5,564 bases of DNA from Gallionella sp. UBA6045. Its GTDB lineage: Bacteria > Pseudomonadota > Gammaproteobacteria > Burkholderiales > Gallionellaceae. The position numbers and the translations under genes are program-made. The stretch is taken from positions 1 through 5,564 of the forward strand of contig DIYV01000021.1 in NCBI GenBank assembly GCA_002429165.1, written 5' to 3'. Positions within the stretch are counted from its first letter, which is position 1; every line of letters begins with the position of its first letter. Shown here in pieces: positions 1 through 5,564 of this stretch. The notes under the pieces were generated by a model. It saw only the letters and a program-made list of their open reading frames with translations, was not told the DNA's origin and ran no database searches.

Positions 1-1250
1 GGCACGGTCGGTGACCCGGGCTTGATCGCAAGAAGCTCCAGGCCGATGCAGTTGGCGGCGATCGCCCAGCCGGTCTCGGTCTGCCACCAGTGATCCACCA
101 CCGGCTTGCCGCTTTGTTCGGTGAGCCACGCCTGGGTGGGCGGGTCGAGCCGCTCGCCGGCTGAGTAGATGACCTGCAGTTTGCCCAGATCGTACTGCTT
201 CATCAGTACCGCTTCAGGGTCTTCCTTCTTCATCGCGCGGAACGCGGTGGGCGCGGTGAACAGCGCCTTCACGCCGTATTCGGCGCAGACACGCCACAGC
301 GCCCCGGCGTCCGGTGTCATGACCGGTTTGCCTTCATAGACGATGGTTGTACAGCCGTGCAGCAGCGGGCCGTACACGATATAGGAGTGGCCGACCACCC
401 AGCCCACGTCGGAGCAGGCCCAGTACACATCGCGGGGCTCGACGTTGTAGATCGCCTTCATGCTGTACTTGAGCGCGACCGCGTGGCCGCCGTTCTCGCG
501 CAGCACGCCCTTGGGTTTGCCGGTGGTGCCGGAGGTATAGAGGATGTACAGCGGATCGCTGCCCTTGACCGGCGTGCAGCCGACTGGTTTTGCTTTGGCC
601 AGCAAGGATTTCCAGTCGTGGTCGCGACCCGCAACCATCGTTGCGGTGGCTTGCGGACGCTGGAAGACGACGCAGCTTTGCGGTTTGTGCCTGGCAAGAT
701 CTATCGCGCGGTCGATCAGCGGTTTGTATTCCACCACGCGCTTGATCTCGATGCCGCACGAAGCGGTGAGCATGACCTTGGGTTGCGCGTCGTCGATGCG
801 CACCGCCAGCTCCGGCGGCGCGAAACCGCCGAACACGACTGAGTGGATCGCGCCCAGCCTGGCCACCGCCAGCATCGCGATCACCGCTTCCGGGATCATC
901 GGCATGTAGATGATCACGCGGTCGCCTTTCACCACGCCAAGGTTCGCCAGCATCCCGGCGGTGCGTGCCACGATGTCGGTCAGCTCGGCATAGGTGTAGC
1001 GCGACTTGGTGTTGGTGACGGGAGAATCGTAGATCAGCGCGGGCTGGTCGCCGCGCCCGGCTTTCACATGATGATCGAGCGCCATGTAGGCGGTGTTCAT
1101 CTCGCCGTCGGCAAACCAGTAACCGAGTCCGTCGTCGTCGAGCGACAGGATCTGCTCGGGGAACTTGAACCACTCCAGCGCCTCGGCCTGCTTGCGCCAG
1201 AAGCTCTCCGGATCTTTCATCGAATGGTCATACTCGGTGCGGTAGCTCAT
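1..1250 (-). CDS. prpE: Propionyl-CoA synthetase PrpE, 5' part (3' end outside window)
   Basis: This is an acyl-CoA synthetase of the AMP-forming acetyl/propionyl-CoA ligase family. It would activate propionate with ATP and CoA to propionyl-CoA in the cytoplasm, the entry step of the 2-methylcitrate cycle. The frame is open from ATG at 1250 to the window edge (416 codons; the family is about 630 residues). Visible motifs are SVVFGGFA near 137-144, the phosphate-binding loop YTSGTTGKPKG at 238-248, VGWVVGHSYIVYGPLL near 282-297, and WWQTETGW at 388-395. From memory, the Trp after TETG fits PrpE (TESGW in E. coli) better than acetyl-CoA synthetase (TETGG). The C-terminal lid with the catalytic, acetylatable lysine lies outside the window. 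The start is supported by AGGAG at 1259-1263, 8 nt upstream. It is the last visible gene of the operon, 126 nt after prpD, and a REPIN lies in that gap. An acetyl-CoA synthetase paralogue is the main alternative, but the operon argues for PrpE. Confidence 0.93.
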   Translation of the reverse strand, partial: MSYRTEYDHSMKDPESFWRKQAEALEWFKFPEQILSLDDDGLGYWFADGEMNTAYMALDHHVKAGRGDQPALIYDSPVTNTKSRYTYAELTDIVARTAGMLANLGVVKGDRVIIYMPMIPEAVIAMLAVARLGAIHSVVFGGFAPPELAVRIDDAQPKVMLTASCGIEIKRVVEYKPLIDRAIDLARHKPQSCVVFQRPQATATMVAGRDHDWKSLLAKAKPVGCTPVKGSDPLYILYTSGTTGKPKGVLRENGGHAVALKYSMKAIYNVEPRDVYWACSDVGWVVGHSYIVYGPLLHGCTTIVYEGKPVMTPDAGALWRVCAEYGVKALFTAPTAFRAMKKEDPEAVLMKQYDLGKLQVIYSAGERLDPPTQAWLTEQSGKPVVDHWWQTETGWAIAANCIGLELLAIKPGSPTV

Positions 1251-1283
1251 CGCAATCTCTCCTCTGGTTGTTCGGACGAATCT

Positions 1284-1343
1284 TGTAGGAGCGGGCCATG
1301 CCCGCGATTGTCTGTTTGTTCGCGGGCATGGCCCGCTCCTACA
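1284..1343. repeat. REPIN: two REP sequences in perfect inverted orientation
   Basis: Two 24-nt arms, 1284-1307 and 1320-1343, are exact reverse complements separated by a 12-nt loop (ttgtctgtttgt). Each arm begins TGTAGGAGCGGGCC and contains its own small palindrome, GCGGGC-CAT-GCCCGC, preceded by GTAG. A 5' GTAG/GGAG tetranucleotide followed by a short GC-rich hairpin is the known layout of REP sequences mobilised by RAYT (TnpA-REP) transposases, and an inverted pair is a REPIN. It lies 33 nt from the prpD stop and 33 nt from the prpE start. Transcribed RNA could fold into a 24-bp hairpin, which might protect the prpC-prpD message or reduce prpE expression. There is no T-run after the stem, so it is not a standard intrinsic terminator. 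No RAYT gene is in the window. Confidence 0.88.
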
Positions 1344-1376
1344 GGCGCAATTGCGTCGCCATTTGTCCTTAATTTT

Positions 1377-2864
1377 TTAATTGATGATAAACATCTCCAT
1401 GAAATCATTGACCGGTGTCGCTTCCAGCTTCTTTTTGTCCAGGCACAGCGCCATGATCTGCTCGCAGCGTTGCTCCGGAAAGCGCGTGCGCAGATTGTCC
1501 AGGAACTTCTGCTCCAGTACCGGGATGCCTTCTTCGCGGCGGCGGCGATGGCCGATCGGATATTCCACTTCGATCTTTTTGGTGCTGCTGCCGTCATTGA
1601 AGAACACCTGGATCGCGTTGGCGATGGAGCGTTTGTCCGCTTCCAGATATTCGCGGCTGTAGCGCGGGTCTTCGACGATCTCCATTTTGTCGCGCAGTTC
1701 GTCGATGATAGGATTTGCCGCGTGGAAACTGTTCTCGTAATTTTCCGCAACCAGGTCGCCGAATGCCAGCGGCACCGCGACCATGTACTGGATGCAGTGG
1801 TCGCGGTCCGCCGGATTGGCCAGCGGACCGACCTTGGAGATGATGCGGATCGCAGACTCGTGCGTGGTGATCACGATCTTGCGGATGTCTTTCAGTCTGT
1901 CCTTCACCTGCGGATGCAGGAGCACCGCCGCCTCGCAGGCAGTCTGCGAATGGAACTCGGCGGGAAAGGATATCTTGAACAGGATGTTCTCCATCACGTA
2001 GCTGGCATAGGGTTGATTCAGGATGAAGCGGCGCCGGTCCTCCGGTTTGAGTTTTTGGTCCTTGTTGGTTTTGGAGAACAACACATCGTAGAAGCCCCAC
2101 TGCGGTGCGGTCAGAACGCCGGGGATGCCCATCTCGCCGACCATCGTGATCATCGCCAGACGCACCCCGCGCGACGTGGCATCGCCCGCCGCCCAGGATT
2201 TGCGCGAGCCGGCGTTCGGCGAGTGGCGGTAAGTGCGCAGCGCTTGCCCGTCGACGAATGCCTGCGACAGCGCGGCTATCACCTGTTCCTCTGTGCCGCC
2301 CAGCAATCGTGTCACCACGGCAACGGAGGCGACCTTCACCAGCACCACGTGATCCAGACCGACGCGGTTGAAACTGTTTTCCAGCGCGAGCACGCCCTGG
2401 ATCTCGTGCGCCTTGATCATCGCGGTCAGCACGTCGCGGATGGTCAGCGGCGCCTTGCCTTCGGCCACGCGGCAGCGGCTCAGGTAATCGGCCACCGCGA
2501 GTATGCCGCCGAGGTTGTCGGAAGGATGACCCCATTCCGCGGCCAGCCAGGTGTCGTTGTAATCCAGCCAGCGGATCATCGCACCGATGTCCCATGCGGC
2601 CTTTACCGGGTCGAGTTCGTGCGAGGTGCCGGGCACGCGCGCGCCGTTGCGCACCGTGGTGCCGGGCACCAGCGCGCCGAGGTGTTTGGTGCACTCGGGG
2701 AAGCGCAACGCCAGCAGGCCGCAGCCCAGCGTGTCGATCAGGCAGTTGCGCGCGGTGTCGTAGGCTTCTGTCGATTTGATCTCCATGCGGCAGACGTATT
2801 GCGCGATATCCACCAGCACCTGGTCGGGTGCCGGGCGGGTGTTCATTTCTACATTGGCGCTCAT
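1377..2864 (-). CDS. prpD: 2-methylcitrate dehydratase PrpD
   Basis: This is a 495-residue protein of the MmgE/PrpD family (E. coli PrpD is about 483). It dehydrates 2-methylcitrate to 2-methyl-cis-aconitate without an iron-sulfur cluster. Family landmarks run in order: [20 protein letters not shown] around 98-117, [20 protein letters not shown] around 153-172, [15 protein letters not shown] around 299-313, and [21 protein letters not shown] around 350-370. The conserved DYNDT...GHPSDN stretch and the near-identity to my memory of enterobacterial PrpD separate it from more distant MmgE-like proteins. ATG at 2864 has AAGGA at 2872-2876, 7 nt upstream; an in-frame Met 7 lacks a better site. The gap to the upstream prpC is only 15 nt, so the two are probably co-translated. 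There is no sign of truncation or frameshift. Confidence 0.96.
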   Translation of the reverse strand: MSANVEMNTRPAPDQVLVDIAQYVCRMEIKSTEAYDTARNCLIDTLGCGLLALRFPECTKHLGALVPGTTVRNGARVPGTSHELDPVKAAWDIGAMIRWLDYNDTWLAAEWGHPSDNLGGILAVADYLSRCRVAEGKAPLTIRDVLTAMIKAHEIQGVLALENSFNRVGLDHVVLVKVASVAVVTRLLGGTEEQVIAALSQAFVDGQALRTYRHSPNAGSRKSWAAGDATSRGVRLAMITMVGEMGIPGVLTAPQWGFYDVLFSKTNKDQKLKPEDRRRFILNQPYASYVMENILFKISFPAEFHSQTACEAAVLLHPQVKDRLKDIRKIVITTHESAIRIISKVGPLANPADRDHCIQYMVAVPLAFGDLVAENYENSFHAANPIIDELRDKMEIVEDPRYSREYLEADKRSIANAIQVFFNDGSSTKKIEVEYPIGHRRRREEGIPVLEQKFLDNLRTRFPEQRCEQIMALCLDKKKLEATPVNDFMEMFIIN

Positions 2865-2879
2865 TTTGTTTTCCTTGGC

Positions 2880-4028
2880 TTAACGTTTCTCGATCGGCAC
2901 CCAGGCCAGATTTTCCGGTCCGACATAATTTGCGCTGGGGCGGATGATCTTGCCGTCGGCGCGCTGTTCCATCACGTGAGCGCCCCAGCCGGTGACGCGC
3001 GAGATCACGAACAGCGGCGTGAACATGTTGGTCGGCACGCCCATCATGTGGTACGACACGGCGGAGAACCAGTCGAGGTTGGGGAACATCTTCTTGGTGT
3101 CCCACATCACGCTTTCCAGGCGGGCGGCGATGTCGAACAAACCGATCTCGCCTTTTTCCTCGGCCAGCTTTTTCGCCAGGCGCTTGATCACTTCGTTGCG
3201 CGGATCGGAAATGGTATAGACCGGGTGGCCGAAGCCGATCACGATCTCCTTTCGTGCGACGCGCTCGCGGATGTCGGCCTCGGCTGCATCGGCATTCTTG
3301 TAGCGGCTCTGGATGCGGAACGCTTCCTCGTTGGCGCCGCCGTGTTTGGGTCCGCGCAGTGCACCGATCGCGCCGGTGATGCAGGAATACAAGTCGGAAT
3401 TGGTGCCGGCGATGACGCGCGCGGCGAAGGTGGAGGCGTTGAACTCATGCTCTGCATACAGGATCAGCGAGGTGTGCATCGCGCGCACCCACGATGCCTT
3501 TGGCGGTGTGCCGTGCAGCAGATGCAGCAGATGGCCGCCGACGGAATCGTCATTCGTTTCCACCTCGATGCGGCGGCCAGAGGTGCTGTAGTGATGCCAG
3601 TACATCAGCATCGAGCCGAAGCAGGCCAGCATCCGGTCGATCAGTTCTTTCGTCACGGCTTCGCTGTGCGCTTCGGGTTCCTGTTCGCAGGTGCCGAGCA
3701 TCGAGCAGCCGGTGCGCATCACATCCATCGGGTGCGCATTCGCGGGGATCGCTTCCAGAACCTGTTTCACCGGCTGCGGCAAGCCGCGCATTGATTTCAG
3801 CTTGGTCTTGTAGGCCTTGAGCTGAGCGGCACTCGGCAATGTGCCGTGGATCAGCAGATGCGCGATCTCCTCGAACTCGGCCTGATCGGCGAAATCCAGA
3901 ATGTCATAGCCGCGATAGTGCAGGTCGTTGCCGGTGCGACCGACAGTACAGACCGCGGTGTTGCCGGCGACGGTGCCGGAGAGTGCTACGGATTTTTTGG
4001 GCTTCGGTAATACGCTTTCTTCTGCCAT
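2880..4028 (-). CDS. prpC: 2-methylcitrate synthase PrpC
   Basis: This 382-residue citrate-synthase-family enzyme (E. coli PrpC is about 389) would condense propionyl-CoA with oxaloacetate to 2-methylcitrate. The catalytic triad can be placed by comparison with pig citrate synthase: His229 in GPKHGGAN, His268 in GFGHPVY and Asp319 in FPNLDWFSA. His194 in [11 protein letters not shown] corresponds to an oxaloacetate-binding histidine. [12 protein letters not shown] at 344-355 is the conserved arginine-containing C-terminal substrate region. The short N-terminus and the [15 protein letters not shown] forms match PrpC and small type-II-like synthases rather than the longer GltA. Synthases of this group often also accept acetyl-CoA, so some citrate synthase activity is possible. 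ATG at 4028 is chosen over an upstream in-frame TTG at 4085 because it has a good ribosome-binding site and gives the family length. Confidence 0.95.
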   Translation of the reverse strand: MAEESVLPKPKKSVALSGTVAGNTAVCTVGRTGNDLHYRGYDILDFADQAEFEEIAHLLIHGTLPSAAQLKAYKTKLKSMRGLPQPVKQVLEAIPANAHPMDVMRTGCSMLGTCEQEPEAHSEAVTKELIDRMLACFGSMLMYWHHYSTSGRRIEVETNDDSVGGHLLHLLHGTPPKASWVRAMHTSLILYAEHEFNASTFAARVIAGTNSDLYSCITGAIGALRGPKHGGANEEAFRIQSRYKNADAAEADIRERVARKEIVIGFGHPVYTISDPRNEVIKRLAKKLAEEKGEIGLFDIAARLESVMWDTKKMFPNLDWFSAVSYHMMGVPTNMFTPLFVISRVTGWGAHVMEQRADGKIIRPSANYVGPENLAWVPIEKR

Positions 4029-4036
4029 GTCTTTTT

Positions 4037-4042
4037 CCCTCA
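4037..4042 (-). promoter_or_regulatory. Ribosome-binding site fixing the prpC start
   Basis: TGAGGG on the minus strand lies 8 nt before the ATG at 4028. It decides the start against the upstream in-frame TTG at 4085, which would add 19 residues encoded by the AT-rich spacer and the edge of the neighbouring repeat. Confidence 0.75.
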
Positions 4043-4083
4043 GTTGATATTTATTTATTTCGCCTTTGCATTGGCCGAAGCTC

Positions 4084-4161
4084 AAACCCCTCCCAACCTC
4101 CCCTTGTCAGGGGAGGAGCGGAGTAATTCTCCCCCAGACAAGGGGGAGCTGGAGGGGGTTT
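4084..4161. repeat. Double-hairpin interspersed repeat (CCCTCCCAACCTCCCC type)
   Basis: The outer arms 4084-4108 and 4137-4161 form a 25-nt inverted repeat with 20 of 25 positions paired. Inside are two separate hairpins. The first is CCTCCCC/GGGGAGG at 4097-4103 and 4110-4116 with loop TTGTCA. The second is CTCCCCC/GGGGGAG at 4129-4135 and 4142-4148 with loop AGACAA. The plus-strand translation reads [20 protein letters not shown], which I recognise as a string that recurs in spurious hypothetical proteins in many proteobacterial genomes, as expected for a dispersed repeat. It starts 10 nt after the prpB stop and ends 55 nt before the prpC start. It resembles a small non-autonomous element or REP-like intergenic repeat; there is no transposase and no obvious target duplication. 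Confidence 0.8.
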
Positions 4162-4171
4162 GCGTCCGTAA

Positions 4172-5056
4172 TCACTCTGTCCCTTTCTCTGCAAACAACC
4201 TATCCAGTTGCTGCTCGTATTCGTGATAGCCGAGATAGTCGTAGAGCTCCATGCGTGGCTGCATGTCCGCGACGACTTTCTGTTGCGTGCCGTCGGCGAG
4301 AATGTGCTGGTAGACGTTCAGCGCGGCCTTGCTCATCGCGCGGAAGGCCGACAGCGGGTACAGCACCAGCTTGATGCCCACGCCTGCAAGTTGTTCGGTG
4401 GTGAACAGCGGCGTCGCACCGAACTCGGTGATGTTCGCCAGCACCGGCACGTTTACCGCGCGGGTGAACTCCTTGTATTGCTCCAGCGTGGTGACTGCCT
4501 CGGGGAAGATCATGTCGGCGCCGGCCTCGACGCAGGCTTGCGCGCGCTCGATCGCGGACTGCATTCCTTCCACTGCCAGCGCATCGGTGCGCGCCATGAT
4601 CACGAAACTGTCGTCGCTGCGCGCATCCACCGCCGCCTTGATGCGATCCGCCATTTCGCCCTGGCTGACGATGGCCTTGTTGGGCCTGTGCCCGCAGCGT
4701 TTCTGCATCACCTGGTCTTCGATGTGAAATCCGGCTGCACCGGCCTGCGCGATCTCCCGTGTGGCTCGCGCGATGTTGAAAGCGCCGCCCCAGCCGGTGT
4801 CGATGTCCACCAGCAGCGGCAGGTCGCTCGCGGCAGTGATGCGGCGCGTGTCCTCGCATACGTCATGCAGTGTCGTGATGCCGAGATCGGGAATACCGAG
4901 CGAGGAAGCCGCCACGCCGCCGCCGGAAAGATACAGTGCCTTGTGCCCGCTCTTCTGCGCGAGGATGGCGCAATAGCCGGACACCGCACCGACGACCTGC
5001 AGGGGGTGATTCTCTGCGACCGCGCGGCGCAGTTTGTTGCCGGGGGTATTGTTCAT
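4172..5056 (-). CDS. prpB: 2-methylisocitrate lyase PrpB
   Basis: This 294-residue member of the isocitrate lyase/PEP mutase superfamily (E. coli PrpB is 296) cleaves 2-methylisocitrate to pyruvate and succinate, the last step of the cycle. The catalytic loop is KRCGH at 119-123 with Cys121; methylisocitrate lyases carry KRCGH, while classical isocitrate lyases carry KKCGH. Metal-site residues are visible as VDIDTGWGG (Asp84, Asp86). Other landmarks are GFHIEDQ at 109-115, [12 protein letters not shown] at 153-164, [12 protein letters not shown] at 208-219 and YPLSAFRAM at 233-241. The C-terminus [14 protein letters not shown] is also typical. ATG at 5056 is preceded by GAGGAGG at 5061-5067 with a short 4-nt spacer. 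The start ATGA overlaps the stop of a possible small ORF upstream. A repeat element separates it from prpC downstream. Confidence 0.97.
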   Translation of the reverse strand: MNNTPGNKLRRAVAENHPLQVVGAVSGYCAILAQKSGHKALYLSGGGVAASSLGIPDLGITTLHDVCEDTRRITAASDLPLLVDIDTGWGGAFNIARATREIAQAGAAGFHIEDQVMQKRCGHRPNKAIVSQGEMADRIKAAVDARSDDSFVIMARTDALAVEGMQSAIERAQACVEAGADMIFPEAVTTLEQYKEFTRAVNVPVLANITEFGATPLFTTEQLAGVGIKLVLYPLSAFRAMSKAALNVYQHILADGTQQKVVADMQPRMELYDYLGYHEYEQQLDRLFAEKGTE

Positions 5057-5067
5057 GCTGCCTCCTC
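5047..5067. repeat. Direct repeat copy 1, over the prpB ribosome-binding site and start
   Basis: On the plus strand this reads tattgttcatgctgc followed by ctcctc. It matches 5298-5321 at 19 of 21 positions, with two T/C transitions and a 3-bp gap. The minus-strand content is GAGGAGG-CAGC-ATGAACAATA, the translation start of prpB. The second copy lies 251 bp away at the end of the regulator gene. Confidence 0.65.
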
Positions 5068-5307
5068 ATTGCTGTGACAGTGATTTTTGGGTGCAGCGTT
5101 TCGGAGGCTGGGCAGCACACGCGGACACTCGCATCCCCACACGTGGGTGCGCCCCGAAACGTCGGTCGAGGGCCCCGCGAGGCGGGATCGGCCAGTGTAG
5201 GGGATGCCGGCGATATTGAATGGAGCGCAGCATCCCGCTCCGGGGTCACATCCCCACCTTATGGGGCCCCTGCTCCGCCCTGCGCGGTCGCCCTGCTTAC
5301 TGCTCAT
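5053..5307 (-). CDS. Possible small ORF bridging regulator and prpB (84 aa, unknown)
   Basis: An 84-codon ORF fills the spacer exactly. Its ATG (5307-5305) overlaps the regulator TGA as ATGA, and its TGA (5055-5053) overlaps the prpB ATG as ATGA. A GAGGAGG ribosome-binding site lies 7 nt upstream. The product starts [10 protein letters not shown] and has six cysteines (20, 26, 27, 59, 61, 77), including WGCECP, plus an NHCH stretch. There is no hydrophobic segment and I recognise no family. Against a real gene: the amino-acid mix is arginine-, glycine- and proline-rich, as in chance translations of GC-rich DNA, and both boundaries fall inside the direct repeat, which alone explains the matching ends (EEAAA and EEAA). 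It could be translated only to couple ribosomes from the regulator to prpB. Confidence 0.25.
   Translation of the reverse strand: MSSKQGDRAGRSRGPIRWGCDPGAGCCAPFNIAGIPYTGRSRLAGPSTDVSGRTHVWGCECPRVLPSLRNAAPKNHCHSNEEAA
5068..5084. promoter_or_regulatory. Imperfect palindrome next to the prpB ribosome-binding site; candidate operator
   Basis: ATTGCTGTGACAGTGAT has the perfect core CTGT-G-ACAG (5072-5080), and 6 of 8 pairs match about the central G. GntR-family proteins bind short palindromes of this size, and the position directly upstream of the prpB Shine-Dalgarno would suit repression. It is the only such site I noticed by eye, and a chance palindrome is quite possible. Confidence 0.2.
5097..5266. 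other. Hairpin-rich spacer segment upstream of prpB
   Basis: Four short perfect stems lie in about 130 nt: CCCAC/GTGGG at 5136-5147 (2-nt loop), CCCGC/GCGGG at 5174-5186 (3-nt loop), GGAGCG/CGCTCC at 5222-5241 (8-nt loop) and CCCCA/TGGGG at 5252-5266 (5-nt loop). A longer-range pair, CGTTTCGG at 5097-5104 with CCGAAACG at 5154-5161, encloses the first hairpin. The 9-mer CATCCCCAC occurs twice (5132-5140 and 5249-5257). No stem is followed by a U-run on the minus strand, so no intrinsic terminator is called. It could be a structured leader, a repeat element, or simply GC-rich DNA. Confidence 0.4.
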
Positions 5308-5321
5308 GCTGCCGCCTCCTC
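5298..5321. repeat. Direct repeat copy 2, over the regulator stop
   Basis: On the minus strand this reads GAGGAGG, CGGCAGC, then ATGAGCAGTA. It spans the last codons and TGA of the regulator and copies the prpB start region with one extra codon-sized GCC/GGC. The spacing between GAGGAGG and ATG is 7 nt here against 4 nt at prpB, so it is a well-formed start site in its own right. Confidence 0.65.
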
Positions 5322-5564
5322 GTCTTTGGCTATCATTTCGCTGATGCTGTGCCATGCGCCCTGAATGTGGCGGCGCATCAGCATTTCGGCCAGTTCTCCG
5401 TCGCGTTGCGCCAATGCCTCGACGATCTGGCGATGTTGCTGCAGTGCAGGGCCGGTGCGCTCGGCGTTGCGGCTGGTGCGGTAACGGCACATGCGCAGCA
5501 ACTGGTATTGTTCGCTGCCGAGCAGGTCCATCAGCATCTGGTTGCGGCTGCCGCGCGCGATCTG
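5304..5564 (-). CDS. GntR-family transcriptional regulator, C-terminal FCD domain part (5' end outside window)
   Basis: The last 86 residues and the TGA stop of a regulator whose DNA-binding half lies outside the window. The visible part is the final helices of an FCD (FadR C-terminal) domain: residues near LQQHRQIVEALAQRD, then ELAEMLMRRHIQGA. This matches the family pattern H..I..AL..RD...A...M..H, whose two histidines usually bind a metal in the ligand pocket. The tail DEEAAA is low complexity. Lying directly upstream of prpB on the same strand, it is probably the propionate or 2-methylcitrate responsive repressor of the operon and may regulate its own transcript; this is inferred from position and from GntR regulators linked to prp genes in other proteobacteria. 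The winged-helix domain cannot be seen, so the GntR assignment rests on the FCD domain alone. Confidence 0.8.
   Translation of the reverse strand, partial: QIARGSRNQMLMDLLGSEQYQLLRMCRYRTSRNAERTGPALQQHRQIVEALAQRDGELAEMLMRRHIQGAWHSISEMIAKDEEAAA

Noticed and set aside
1346..1355. Palindrome CGCAATTGCG beside the REPIN as an operator
   Set aside because: A single 10-bp palindrome inside an operon with no second copy seen; most likely chance.
1371..1380. T/A run after prpD as an intrinsic terminator
   Set aside because: In the direction of transcription the run precedes the REPIN hairpin and reads as A residues, the reverse of a terminator layout.
1594..3105. A 503-codon minus-strand frame overlapping prpD and prpC
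   Set aside because: It is a +1/+2 shadow of prpD, rich in Arg/Gly/His without motifs, while the overlapping frame is clearly PrpD.
843..3794. A 983-codon open frame on the plus strand, antisense to prpE, prpD and prpC
   Set aside because: It runs exactly codon-on-codon opposite prpE, prpD and prpC, which share one reading frame. A stop there would need a TTA, CTA or TCA codon in the sense genes, and these are rare in GC-rich coding sequence. The product is His/Arg/Ala-rich with no recognisable domain, while the opposite strand encodes full catalytic motifs.
4029..4085. N-terminal extension of PrpC from a TTG at 4085
   Set aside because: The extra 19 residues come from the spacer, the start is TTG with no suitable ribosome-binding site, and ATG at 4028 has TGAGGG at 8 nt and gives the family length.
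4084..4226. Small plus-strand ORFs across the prpB-prpC repeat ([20 protein letters not shown])
   Set aside because: They translate the palindromic repeat and the prpB 3' end; this peptide is a recurring annotation artefact.
4208..5077. A 289-codon plus-strand frame antisense to prpB
   Set aside because: Same cause: it is in codon register opposite prpB, and its composition is that of an antisense shadow.
5194..5220. Possible sigma-70 promoter for prpB (TTCAAT, 15 nt, TACACT on the minus strand)
   Set aside because: Only 3 of 6 and 4 of 6 consensus bases match, and the spacing is too short. It is not better than chance in this spacer.

Overview
The window carries a minus-strand propionate-catabolism locus (2-methylcitrate cycle). 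In transcription order, from high to low coordinate, it holds the 3' end of a GntR-family regulator with an FCD ligand domain (5304-5564, 5' end outside the window), a 250-nt spacer that may hold a small ORF, prpB (4172-5056), prpC (2880-4028), prpD (1377-2864) and the 5' two thirds of prpE (1-1250, 3' end outside the window). All genes point the same way and most have a clear Shine-Dalgarno sequence, so they read as one operon.

Pathway: PrpE activates propionate to propionyl-CoA. PrpC condenses it with oxaloacetate to 2-methylcitrate. PrpD dehydrates this to 2-methyl-cis-aconitate, an aconitase encoded elsewhere would rehydrate it to 2-methylisocitrate, and PrpB cleaves that to pyruvate and succinate. 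The order prpB-C-D-E matches the enterobacterial operon, but the linked regulator is a co-directional GntR/FCD protein rather than a divergent sigma-54 activator. No acnD or prpF is visible.

The genes themselves are ordinary; the spacers are the unusual part. prpB-prpC contains a double-hairpin repeat of the CCCTCCCAACCTCCCC type (4084-4161). prpD-prpE contains a perfect inverted pair of REP sequences, a REPIN (1284-1343). Together they divide the operon into regulator+prpB, prpC+prpD and prpE. The regulator-prpB spacer is bracketed by an imperfect direct repeat of about 21-24 bp containing a complete ribosome-binding site and start codon. It is rich in small hairpins and contains an 84-codon ORF whose start overlaps the regulator stop and whose stop overlaps the prpB start.

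The DNA is GC-rich. Protein sequence, operon order and repeat types suggest a gamma- or betaproteobacterium; I cannot name the genus. I see no RNA gene, transposase gene, CRISPR array or phage gene. No spacer exceeds 300 bases. No wholly new system is evident. The best lead is the origin and role of the regulator-prpB spacer.
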